Below are positions 1 through 5,966 of a DNA stretch of 11,882 bases, piece by piece. The notes under the pieces are model-generated. The model saw only the letters and a program-made list of their open reading frames with translations, made no database searches and was not told where the DNA came from. Source of the DNA: an uncultured Oceanospirillaceae bacterium (GTDB lineage: Bacteria; Pseudomonadota; Gammaproteobacteria; Pseudomonadales; Balneatricaceae); the NCBI GenBank assembly GCA_946221045.1, contig CAMIIY010000027.1, forward strand, positions 1 through 11,882, read 5' to 3'. Within the stretch, counting starts at the first letter, position 1. Every line of letters starts with the position of its first letter. Position numbers and translations under genes: made by a program.

Positions 1-867
1 GGTTTCTAGAATTGCCAGGGTTTCATCATCAAACGCAGCCAGAGCAGCGTACTGGGACAGGGTCGGTGGCGAGATCATCAGATTCTGGGCCAGTTTTTCA
101 AGGGAGGGCACACTGGCTTCAGGTGCCACAATCCAGCCCAAACGCCACCCCGTCATACCAAAATACTTGGAGAAACTGTTCACCACATAAGCCGAATCAT
201 CACACTGCAGCACACTGTAGCTTGGTGCCTCATAACTCAGCCCATGATAGATCTCATCAACAATCAGCGAGCCCCCCTGTGCTTTTACCCGTTGCGCCAG
301 TGCAATCAGCGCCTCAGGGGACAGTTCTGAACCGGTAGGGTTCGCGGGTGAAGCCAATAAAACCCCGGCGGTTTTATCCGTCCAGTTTTCATCGACCAGC
401 TGTGCATTCAGCTGATAATGCTGCTCCGCCCCGGTCGGAATCATCTGCGGCTCGGCATTCAAAAATCGTAACAGCTGCCGGTTACAGGGATAACCCGGGT
501 CCGCAATCATAAACTGCTGCCCGGCATCCGTAAGTAACGCAAATAACATCAGCAAACCGCTGGAACCACCGGTTGTCACAATGACCCGTTCCGGAGAGAT
601 ATTCAGTCCGTAACTGCGTCGATACCATTCTGCAATTTTTTCCCGCAAGGGCCAGATGCCGGCAGCCGGTGTATATTTGATCCCCCCCTGTTCGAGCAGT
701 TGCATAGCTGCCCGGCGGATCGGCTCTGCGGTAGGAAAGTCAGGCTCCCCTGCTTCCATATGCACCACGTCATAACCGGCCGCATCCAGTTCAGCTGCCC
801 GCTTGAGCAGATCCATGGCTTTAAAAGATTCAATACGCTGGGAGCGCTGTGAAAAAACTGAGTTCAT
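1..867 (-). CDS. Class I/II PLP-dependent aminotransferase, 3' end cut by window
   Basis: This is a fold-type I aminotransferase that would move an amino group between an amino acid and a 2-oxo acid using pyridoxal phosphate; the substrate cannot be read from the sequence. Reading the minus strand from ATG at 867 gives 289 residues that run off the left edge. The usual family length is about 390-400, so roughly 100 C-terminal residues are missing. Visible motifs are AGEPDFPT (39-46), NPTG (176-179), DEIYHG (204-209) and SFSKYFGMTGWRLGW (231-245). In the last, K234 is the expected PLP lysine and R242 the phosphate-binding arginine. The ribosome site is weak (GGACAG). It is divergent from dksA; an aminotransferase next to dksA also occurs in Pseudomonas. 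The family call is firm and the substrate open (aspartate, aromatic or alanine types are possible). Confidence 0.93.
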   Translation of the reverse strand, partial: MNSVFSQRSQRIESFKAMDLLKRAAELDAAGYDVVHMEAGEPDFPTAEPIRRAAMQLLEQGGIKYTPAAGIWPLREKIAEWYRRSYGLNISPERVIVTTGGSSGLLMLFALLTDAGQQFMIADPGYPCNRQLLRFLNAEPQMIPTGAEQHYQLNAQLVDENWTDKTAGVLLASPANPTGSELSPEALIALAQRVKAQGGSLIVDEIYHGLSYEAPSYSVLQCDDSAYVVNSFSKYFGMTGWRLGWIVAPEASVPSLEKLAQNLMISPPTLSQYAALAAFDDETLAILET

Positions 868-1103
868 ATGAGCTGTCCGGCTGAAAGTCATCGCCGCAGT
901 ATACTGGTTTCACCCGAGGATACCGACACCGCTGGCAGTCAGGCTCAGACGCAAACCTCAGCTGTAGTCAAAATGAGCCCAAGCTCTGCTGACTGCAGCT
1001 GAAAATAACAGGCTCCGATCCTGTTTCTGCGGGCCAGAGAACAGGCCGGTAAAAAGCACAACGGGGTCATCCCATTTATCCCTGCCATTTGTCGACTACC
1101 TTA

Positions 1104-1121
1104 CATAACAGGCGTGTTATG
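1104..1121. promoter_or_regulatory. Perfect 7-bp inverted repeat, possible operator
   Basis: CATAACA and TGTTATG are exact inverted copies around a 4-base GGCG centre. The size and symmetry fit a binding site for a dimeric regulator. It lies about 180 bases upstream of dksA and about 240 upstream of the aminotransferase start, so either gene could be the target. No regulator is identified. Confidence 0.35.
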
Positions 1122-1165
1122 ACTGCCGGACAATGATGCGGATCATCTCTGCAAATTTTTAAGAT

Positions 1166-1186
1166 GAATTAGGACTAGCCTAATTC
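1166..1186. promoter_or_regulatory. 8-bp inverted repeat upstream of dksA
   Basis: GAATTAGG (1166-1173) and CCTAATTC (1179-1186) are exact inverted copies separated by ACTAG. This may be an operator for a dimeric regulator or, if transcribed, a small hairpin in a dksA leader. It lacks a following T-run, so it does not look like a terminator. Confidence 0.35.
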
Positions 1187-1260
1187 ACGGGCATCTGTTA
1201 ATTTCGCAGCCTTCCATGCCGTTGAATAGATTGCATTAATCAATAAGGAGTCGATGCGGC

Positions 1261-1266
1261 TATAAA
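1261..1266 (+). promoter_or_regulatory. Candidate dksA -10 element
   Basis: TATAAA lies 35 bases upstream of the dksA ATG. No convincing -35 is found at 16-18 bases, so this is a weak call. If correct, the 5' leader would be about 30 bases. Confidence 0.25.
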
Positions 1267-1301
1267 TTCTATGGTCGTATCGGAAAGAGCGAGGCGTGCA
1301 T

Positions 1302-1730
1302 ATGCCAAATAACAGCGATTCTTTCACACACTTTGAGCCTTACCCGATTGTTGAGGGTGAGGAGTACATGAACGAAAAGCAGAAAGACCATTTCCGCAAA
1401 ATTCTGTTGGCCTGGAAACAGGAACTGATGGAAGAGGTTGATAGCACTATCCACCATTTGCGTGAAGAGCCCTCCAATTTTGCTGACCCAAGTGACCGGG
1501 CCAGTCAGGAAGAAGAGTTCAGTCTTGAGCTGCGCACGCGTGACCGTGAGCGTAAACTGATTAAAAAAATCAATGAATCGCTCGAGTTCATCGACGAAGA
1601 CGAATACGGTTACTGTGATGCCTGCGGCATCGAAATCGGCATTCGCCGTCTCGAGGCACGGCCAACAGCATCACTCTGTATCGACTGTAAAACCCTGGCT
1701 GAAATCAAAGAAAAGCAGCTCGGCGGTTAA
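1302..1730 (+). CDS. dksA: RNA polymerase-binding transcription factor DksA
   Basis: DksA enters the secondary channel of RNA polymerase and, with ppGpp, represses ribosomal RNA promoters and activates amino-acid promoters. I choose ATG 1302 (142 residues) over an in-frame GTG at 1296. The AGCGAGG ribosome site ends at 1294, which leaves 7 bases to the ATG but only 1 to the GTG. Numbered from ATG 1302, the coiled-coil tip DPSDRA (62-67) carries D65 and A67, equivalent to the key D74 and A76 of E. coli. The zinc finger has C105, C108, C126 and C129. The stretch QEEEFSLELR (69-78) and the ending CIDCKTLAEI are near-identical to the E. coli protein. Length fits the family (E. coli 151), with a shorter and divergent N-terminal tail. 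gluQRS follows after a terminator-like hairpin. Confidence 0.97.
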   Translation: MPNNSDSFTHFEPYPIVEGEEYMNEKQKDHFRKILLAWKQELMEEVDSTIHHLREEPSNFADPSDRASQEEEFSLELRTRDRERKLIKKINESLEFIDEDEYGYCDACGIEIGIRRLEARPTASLCIDCKTLAEIKEKQLGG

Positions 1731-1738
1731 TCCATAGA

Positions 1739-1777
1739 GGGAGCCTGCCGCAACCTCTGCGTCAGCCTCCCGGTTTT
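1739..1777 (+). terminator. Terminator-like hairpin between dksA and gluQRS
   Basis: The hairpin pairs GGGAG (1739-1743) with CTCCC (1767-1771), CTG (1745-1747) with CAG (1763-1765), and CGCA (1749-1752) with TGCG (1758-1761). Single mismatches separate the helices and the loop is ACCTC. GG and then TTTT (1774-1777) follow, so the U-tract is weak. It ends 5 bases before the gluQRS ATG and takes the place of a ribosome site. A terminator at this junction has been reported in Shigella flexneri, where it limits read-through into gluQ-rs. The likely role here is partial termination or translational masking. Confidence 0.6.
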
Positions 1778-1782
1778 CTGTT

Positions 1783-2670
1783 ATGACGGCCGTAAACTAT
1801 GTCGGACGTTTTGCCCCTTCCCCTACCGGCGCATTGCACTTTGGTTCACTCCTGGCAGCATTAGCCAGTTTTCTTGATGCCAGAGCCAATCAGGGCCAAT
1901 GGCTGCTGCGCATTGAAGATCTTGACCCTGCGAGAGAACAATCCGGCGTCAAGTCTGATTTCCCCCGGGTCCTGGAAGCTTTTGGACTGAACTGGGACGG
2001 ACCTGTGGTGCTTCAGAGTGAGCGACTGCCACTCTACGAAGCCGCATTGGAAACACTGCGTTCAAACCACCTGACCTACCCATGCAGTTGCTCCCGGAAA
2101 GAGATCCGTCTCAGAACCAGCAGCACGCTCTATGATCGGCATTGCCTGACACATGGCCCTGAGGCCAGTAAACCGCTTGGCTACCGGCTCATCAGCTGCG
2201 CCGGTGGTTGCTGTTTTAATGACCGGATTCAGGGCACCCGTTGCTTTGACCTGCAGCAGGACAGTGGCGACTACATATTAAAAAGACGTGATGGCTTATT
2301 TGCCTATCAGCTCGCTGTGGTTGTTGATGACCATCTACAGGGCGTTACCCATGTTGTCCGCGGTTGCGATCTGATAAATGAAACGCCACGACAGATTCAG
2401 CTGCAACATTATCTGGGGTACACCACGCCTGACTACGCTCATATCCCGGTTGCCAGCAACCAGGCCGGCCAGAAGCTAAGCAAACAGACGGCCGCCACTG
2501 CACTGGATATAACACGACCGGCACAGCAGTTAGTCAGGGCACTTCAGCATCTGGACCAGTCCCCACCGGCTGAATTATTAACGGAAGAAGCCGCTACTAT
2601 AATCGCCTGGGCGATACAGCATTGGTGCCCTGAAAACATCCGGCGAGTTGAGAGAAAAAGCGTTTTTTAA
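1783..2670 (+). CDS. gluQRS: Glutamyl-Q tRNA(Asp) synthetase
   Basis: GluQ-RS is a paralogue of the glutamyl-tRNA synthetase catalytic core. It attaches glutamate to the queuosine base at position 34 of tRNA(Asp) instead of to the 3' end. The 295-residue protein shows the class I signatures HFGS (19-22, HIGH-like) and KLSKQ (231-235, KMSKS-like). Zinc ligands C101, C103, Y117 and C121 match the Cys-x-Cys...Tyr-x3-Cys pattern of the family. FAYQLAVVVDD (173-183) and RGCDL (193-197) are also typical. There is no anticodon-binding domain, which separates it from GltX. The ATG has no visible Shine-Dalgarno sequence and sits just behind the 1739-1777 hairpin, which suggests low, dksA-linked expression. 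A terminator overlaps the stop codon. Confidence 0.95.
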   Translation: MTAVNYVGRFAPSPTGALHFGSLLAALASFLDARANQGQWLLRIEDLDPAREQSGVKSDFPRVLEAFGLNWDGPVVLQSERLPLYEAALETLRSNHLTYPCSCSRKEIRLRTSSTLYDRHCLTHGPEASKPLGYRLISCAGGCCFNDRIQGTRCFDLQQDSGDYILKRRDGLFAYQLAVVVDDHLQGVTHVVRGCDLINETPRQIQLQHYLGYTTPDYAHIPVASNQAGQKLSKQTAATALDITRPAQQLVRALQHLDQSPPAELLTEEAATIIAWAIQHWCPENIRRVERKSVF

Positions 2671-2714
2671 TGCCTTTATGTGATTTTTTGCACTGCATTA
2701 AAATAATTTTTTTT
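2665..2714 (+). terminator. gluQRS terminator, overlapping its stop codon
   Basis: TTTTAATGC (2665-2673) and GCATTAAAA (2695-2703) form a 9-bp inverted repeat, with an inner GTG/CAC pairing (2680-2682 with 2691-2693). Eight T follow at 2707-2714 after a TAA. The stem is AT-rich but the U-tract is long. The gluQRS TAA (2668-2670) lies in the 5' arm. The element separates gluQRS from the following RNA locus. Confidence 0.6.
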
Positions 2715-2789
2715 AGCCTGATAATAATAGTTTTAGCGCTTACCAAATATAAAATCTAGATTTTTAACCATCCAAAACAATCAATTACA

Positions 2790-2872
2790 AACTTTAGTCA
2801 TATAGACTTCCAGGCAGGATCAGAAGCCTTAACACTGTGCCCTGCAACATGAAAAATTATACGACTAAAGTT
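2790..2872. repeat. 10-bp inverted repeat flanking 63 bases, upstream of the RNA promoter
   Basis: AACTTTAGTC (2790-2799) and GACTAAAGTT (2863-2872) are exact inverted copies. The second arm ends 2 bases before the proposed -35 (2875-2880). Start-to-start spacing is 73 bases, close to seven helical turns. Options are a paired operator that loops, or the ends of a decayed small mobile element. No open reading frame lies between the arms. Confidence 0.4.
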
Positions 2873-2874
2873 GT

Positions 2875-2904
2875 TTGCCCCGGCCCAAAAAGTCCTGTTA
2901 TAGT
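2875..2904 (+). promoter_or_regulatory. Extended -10 sigma-70-type promoter for the candidate small RNA
   Basis: TTGCCC (2875-2880) stands 18 bases before TATAGT (2899-2904). TG at 2896-2897, one base before the hexamer, makes an extended -10. The expected start is about 2911, which would place the first A-rich motif (AACAACAAGAAG) at the very 5' end of the RNA. No -24/-12 sigma-54 element with correct spacing was found; in Pseudomonas crcZ is driven by RpoN and CbrB. Confidence 0.5.
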
Positions 2905-2910
2905 GGCCCC

Positions 2911-3106
2911 CGAAAACAACAAGAAGCATGCTTTGAAACATGCGCCTCAATAAAAATAAAAATAGGCAGTAAGCGTAAAAGCCCCGCCTCGAATAAAAAT
3001 AAAAATGAGGCTTGAATAGCAGATCGTAGAGCAGCACAACGAACTATCGCTCTACAATAAAAATAAAAAGTGGGAAATAACGTTGTCCCCTGATGTGCGA
3101 TCTGCT
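2911..3106 (+). ncRNA. Candidate CrcZ-like Hfq-decoy small RNA (3' end uncertain)
   Basis: CrcZ of Pseudomonas is encoded just upstream of pcnB and titrates Hfq (with Crc) through A-rich CA motifs that bind the Hfq distal face as A-R-N triplets. This stretch is also just upstream of pcnB and contains four such tracts: AACAACAAGAAG (2915-2926), AATAAAAATAAAAAT (2949-2963), the same 15-mer (2992-3006), and AATAAAAATAAAAAG (3056-3070). Each splits cleanly into four or five ARN triplets. Predicted helices are GCATG/CATGC (2926-2930 with 2939-2943), GCCT/AGGC (2944-2947 with 2964-2967), GCCTC/GAGGC (2986-2990 with 3007-3011), GTAGAGC/GCTCTAC (3026-3032 with 3049-3055), GGGA/TCCC (3072-3075 with 3086-3089), and a long-range AGCAGATCG/CGATCTGCT (3018-3026 with 3098-3106). 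The tracts fall in loops or unpaired stretches. I see no clear terminator, so the RNA may continue towards pcnB. The alternative is a structured pcnB leader bound by Hfq. Confidence 0.55.
2944..3011 (+). repeat. Duplicated hairpin with an A-rich ARN loop
   Basis: Two units, 2944-2967 and 2986-3011, share the plan GCCT(C) - 16-base loop - (G)AGGC. Both loops contain the identical 15-mer AATAAAAATAAAAAT, preceded by C in the first and G in the second. The first stem has 4 bp and the second 5 bp. The same stem and the same loop kept together suggest duplication under structural constraint. The third copy of the tract (3056-3070) lies outside a stem. Confidence 0.7.
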
Positions 3107-3237
3107 CCCCATCCCCCCTCTGTCTGTACTTCTGTTCGCTATATCTTATTCGCTTAAGGTTTTACTTATACCGTATCGGTATCGGTGTTATCATGCGCAG
3201 CCTGAAACTCTGAGCGACTGCAGTTTTAATCAAACCA
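3107..3237 (+). other. pcnB leader region
   Basis: This begins with a C-rich run (3105-3119). It then holds an ATACCG/CGGTAT inverted repeat around TAT (3168-3182). TTATAC at 3166-3171 could be a -10 for pcnB, but no -35 fits. No Shine-Dalgarno sequence precedes the pcnB ATG. No gene is supported here. Confidence 0.35.
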
Positions 3238-4644
3238 ATGGGCACACCACTTATCCAAAACATTATCTCTCGTCTGCGCGGCCTGCTGGGCTCATCTCAG
3301 CAAGATACCCCCGCCACCAACGATGACATCGTTGTTGGCAAACGCCTTATTCCGGAAACAGAACACCGCATTCCGCGCCGTTTGCTGGATGATAATGCCC
3401 TGAAAGTTGCCTACCGCCTGCAGGACAGCGGCTTTGAGGGGTACCTGGTGGGAGGCTGCATCCGCGACCTGCTGCTGAATAAATCGCCAAAAGACTTCGA
3501 TGTTGCCACCGATGCCCACCCTGAACAGGCAGCCGAACTGTTTCGCCGGTCACGCCTGATTGGCCGCCGTTTTAAACTGGTTCATGTCCGCTTTGGTCGC
3601 GATCTGGTTGAGGTCGCTACATTCCGCACCAGTCATGACAACCTGTCTGAAGAAGAAAATCAGGATGCCAAACAGTGCGATAGCGGCATGATTCTGCGTG
3701 ACAACGTCTATGGCACGATGGAAGATGATGCGTTACGCCGGGATTTTACCGTCAACGCCCTGTACTACTGCCCTAAAGACCATTGTGTTTATGACTTTGC
3801 CAATGGTTATCAGGATCTCCAGCAGAAAAAACTCCGCATTATTGGCAATCCCGATGCGCGTTACCGGGAAGATCCTGTACGTATGCTGCGCGCTGCACGT
3901 TTTGCCGCCAAGCTGGATTTCAGCATTGAGCCGGCCAGTGAAGCACCGATTTTTGAACAGGGGCATCTGCTGGGTAAAATTGCGCCCGCACGTCTGTTTG
4001 ATGAAACACTGAAACTCTTTCAGTCGGGGCATGCGGTGGAATCCTATCAGCAACTACGCCGCCTGCAGCTGTTTGAGTATCTGTTCCCTCAGCTGGAACA
4101 ACTGCTGCTGCAAAACCCTGAAAACCCGCCGGTCGAGGCGCTGGTTTTAAATGCACTGAACAATACGGACCGCCGCCTGGCGCAAAACAAAAGCGTCACA
4201 CCTGCTTTTCTGTTTGCTGCCCTGCTGTGGTATCCAACCCAGTTACGTATGGAACAACTGATCCGCGAACAAAACATGCCTCCGCTGCCGGCTCTGCATG
4301 AAGCGGCCAATCAGGTGCTATCCATGCAGGTACGCTCAACCGCGATCCCCCGCCGCTTTTCTACTCCATTGCGCGAAATCTGGGAGCTGCAGTTGCGCCT
4401 GAGCCGTCAAAGTGAAAAAGCTGCAGCGCGCACCTTTGAACATCCTCGCTTCAGAGCCGCTTACGATCTGTTGCTTCTGCGCGAGAACAGTGGCGAGCCA
4501 CTGAACGGCCTGAGCCAGTGGTGGACTGACTACCAGACAGCCAATCCCGAACAACGCCACTCGATGAGCCAGCAGCCGGACAAAGCTTCACGTCCCAAAC
4601 GCCGGCGGCGCAGGCGTCCAACTAATTCTGCGGCAAATGACTGA
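3238..4644 (+). CDS. pcnB: Poly(A) polymerase I
   Basis: PcnB adds 3' poly(A) tails to RNA, marking transcripts and RNA fragments for decay. The 468-residue product has the class II nucleotidyltransferase head: LVGGCIRDLL (70-79), KDFDVATD (85-92) with metal-binding D86 and D88, and RRDFTVNAL (167-175). The RNA-binding signature EDPVRMLRAARFAAKL spans 210-225. The very basic tail near 452-462, including a run of arginines, is typical of PcnB and separates it from tRNA nucleotidyltransferase (Cca). The start ATG 3238 has no clear ribosome site, but an in-frame TGA at 3211 rules out more than nine extra codons, and no alternative start codon lies between. Its end overlaps folK by 8 bases, so the two are translationally coupled. 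The candidate Hfq-decoy RNA lies upstream; Hfq stimulates poly(A) polymerase in E. coli. Confidence 0.95.
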   Translation: MGTPLIQNIISRLRGLLGSSQQDTPATNDDIVVGKRLIPETEHRIPRRLLDDNALKVAYRLQDSGFEGYLVGGCIRDLLLNKSPKDFDVATDAHPEQAAELFRRSRLIGRRFKLVHVRFGRDLVEVATFRTSHDNLSEEENQDAKQCDSGMILRDNVYGTMEDDALRRDFTVNALYYCPKDHCVYDFANGYQDLQQKKLRIIGNPDARYREDPVRMLRAARFAAKLDFSIEPASEAPIFEQGHLLGKIAPARLFDETLKLFQSGHAVESYQQLRRLQLFEYLFPQLEQLLLQNPENPPVEALVLNALNNTDRRLAQNKSVTPAFLFAALLWYPTQLRMEQLIREQNMPPLPALHEAANQVLSMQVRSTAIPRRFSTPLREIWELQLRLSRQSEKAAARTFEHPRFRAAYDLLLLRENSGEPLNGLSQWWTDYQTANPEQRHSMSQQPDKASRPKRRRRRRPTNSAAND

Positions 4645-5128
4645 GCCGACCCTCTGTTATATCGGTCTTGGCAGCAACCTTGACCAGCCGGTTCAGCAGT
4701 TGCAGCGCGCACTCGAAGAGCTCACGCAACTGCCTGCAACCACCCTGATCAGCCACTCGTCACTGTACTGCTCGGCACCTGTCGGCCCTCAGGACCAGCC
4801 AGACTTTATTAATGCGGTTGCCGCTCTCTCTACACACCTGTCGGCCCATGAGCTACTGGATGCACTTCAGGGACTGGAACAGGCACATTCAAGGGTCAGA
4901 GTACGCCACTGGGGGCCCAGAACACTGGATCTTGATCTGCTGCTGTACGGCACTGAAACCATCAATACCGAACGCCTCAAGGTACCTCACCCGTTTATGA
5001 CAGAGCGCAATTTTGTGCTCTATCCGCTTGCAGAAATTGCCCCTATGTGTGAAATTCCCGGCGCAGGCACTCTGGCCTCTCTCCTGCCCGGTTGCGCGCT
5101 GGGCAGCCTGACCCAGTTGCAGGTATAA
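4637..5128 (+). CDS. folK: 2-amino-4-hydroxy-6-hydroxymethyldihydropteridine pyrophosphokinase
   Basis: FolK (HPPK) transfers pyrophosphate from ATP to 6-hydroxymethyl-7,8-dihydropterin, the step before dihydropteroate synthase in folate synthesis. The 163-residue length matches the family (E. coli 159). Motifs are YIGLGSN (8-14), the signature [14 protein letters not shown] (92-105) with magnesium-binding D98 and D100, and VPHP (116-119). The start ATG lies inside pcnB (8-base overlap), so translation probably depends on ribosomes finishing pcnB. panB follows 34 bases on. A TATAAT (5124-5129) overlaps the stop codon and could be an internal panB promoter, though no -35 is visible. Confidence 0.96.
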   Translation: MTEPTLCYIGLGSNLDQPVQQLQRALEELTQLPATTLISHSSLYCSAPVGPQDQPDFINAVAALSTHLSAHELLDALQGLEQAHSRVRVRHWGPRTLDLDLLLYGTETINTERLKVPHPFMTERNFVLYPLAEIAPMCEIPGAGTLASLLPGCALGSLTQLQV

Positions 5129-5162
5129 TTCGCAAACACTCTGCCAACAGGACGCTGAACCC

Positions 5163-5957
5163 ATGAGCACCACCACACTGCACACCCTGTCGACAATGAA
5201 ACAACAAGATCAGAAATTTGCCGTACTGACTGCCTATGATGCCTGCTTTGCACAACTGGTCAGCGAAGCCGGCATCGACGTCATTCTGGTGGGGGACTCT
5301 CTGGGCATGGTCTTACAGGGTCAGAACAGTACCCTGCCGGTCACCGTGGCAGAGATGGCCTACCACACAGCTTCGGTGGCACGAGGCAATCAGGGCAGCC
5401 TGATCATGAGCGACCTGCCTTTCATGAGCTACGGCACCCCGGAGCAAGCCATGGAAAGTGCAGCCCAACTGATGCAGGCCGGTGCCAACATGGTCAAACT
5501 CGAAGGCGGAGCCTGGCTGGCCGATACTGTTTCTCTGCTGGCAGAACGTGGCGTACCGGTTTGTGCGCATCTTGGCCTGACCCCTCAAATGGTCAATCAA
5601 CTCGGTGGGTACCGGGTGCAGGGCCGCGACAAAGCGTCAGCCCAGCAGATGATCAAAGATGCCTGCCTGCTGCAGGAAGCCGGTGCCAGCATGCTGCTAC
5701 TGGAGTGCGTACCGGCCTTACTGGCCAAAGAGATCACACTGGCGGTTGATATTCCGGTGATCGGCATTGGTGCCGGGCCGGACACCGATGCCCAGGTACT
5801 GGTCATGCATGACATGCTGGGCATTACACCCGGCCGCCCTCCGCGTTTTGTGAAAAACTTTATGGCTGAGACCGGTGATATCCAGACTGCATTTGCAGCC
5901 TACGCCACCGCTGTCAAAGATGGCAGCTTTCCAGCGGCAGAACACTGTTTCGAGTAA
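5163..5957 (+). CDS. panB: 3-methyl-2-oxobutanoate hydroxymethyltransferase
   Basis: PanB makes ketopantoate from 2-oxoisovalerate and 5,10-methylenetetrahydrofolate, the first committed step of pantothenate and coenzyme A synthesis. The 264 residues equal the E. coli length. Key positions match E. coli numbering exactly: D45 (in VGDSLGM), D84 (in MSDLPF) and E114 (in KLEGG) for magnesium, and catalytic E181 (in LLLECVP). [14 protein letters not shown] (201-214) is also conserved. The ribosome site AGGACG (5149-5154) is 8 bases from the ATG. panC follows after 9 bases. Its folate cofactor links it metabolically to folK just upstream. Confidence 0.97.
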   Translation: MSTTTLHTLSTMKQQDQKFAVLTAYDACFAQLVSEAGIDVILVGDSLGMVLQGQNSTLPVTVAEMAYHTASVARGNQGSLIMSDLPFMSYGTPEQAMESAAQLMQAGANMVKLEGGAWLADTVSLLAERGVPVCAHLGLTPQMVNQLGGYRVQGRDKASAQQMIKDACLLQEAGASMLLLECVPALLAKEITLAVDIPVIGIGAGPDTDAQVLVMHDMLGITPGRPPRFVKNFMAETGDIQTAFAAYATAVKDGSFPAAEHCFE

Positions 5958-5966
5958 TCCGTTGTT

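Larger units (their letters stand above)
868..1301. other. Divergent intergenic region, aminotransferase / dksA
   Basis: This stretch of 434 bases shows no credible open reading frame. On the minus strand a TATACT (898-903) could be the -10 of the aminotransferase, but no good -35 accompanies it. Inverted repeats are AACAGG/CCTGTT (1007-1012 with 1020-1025) and two stronger palindromes, at 1104-1121 and 1166-1186, listed separately. The region is long for two housekeeping genes, which suggests a regulated dksA promoter. Confidence 0.5.

Noticed and set aside
1296..1301. GTG 1296 as the dksA start
   Set aside because: The ribosome site lies only one base before it; ATG 1302 has the proper 7-base spacing.
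2813..2827. A possible sigma-54 -24/-12 element (GG...GC) before the small RNA
   Set aside because: The gap between GG and GC is 11 bases instead of 10, and the flanks do not match TGGCAC/TTGCA.
2798..3037. Minus-strand 79-codon frame across the A-rich tracts
   Set aside because: The repeated Phe/Tyr/Leu runs come from the complementary T-rich tracts. There is no ribosome site and no recognisable protein.
2949..3070. A-rich tracts read as a CRISPR-like or simple tandem repeat
   Set aside because: Spacing is unequal, the copies are only 15 bases, and they are tied to hairpin loops, which fits an RNA better than a repeat-spacer array.
3093..3326. Plus-strand 77-codon frame before pcnB
   Set aside because: It overlaps the pcnB start in another frame, has no ribosome site and no family resemblance.
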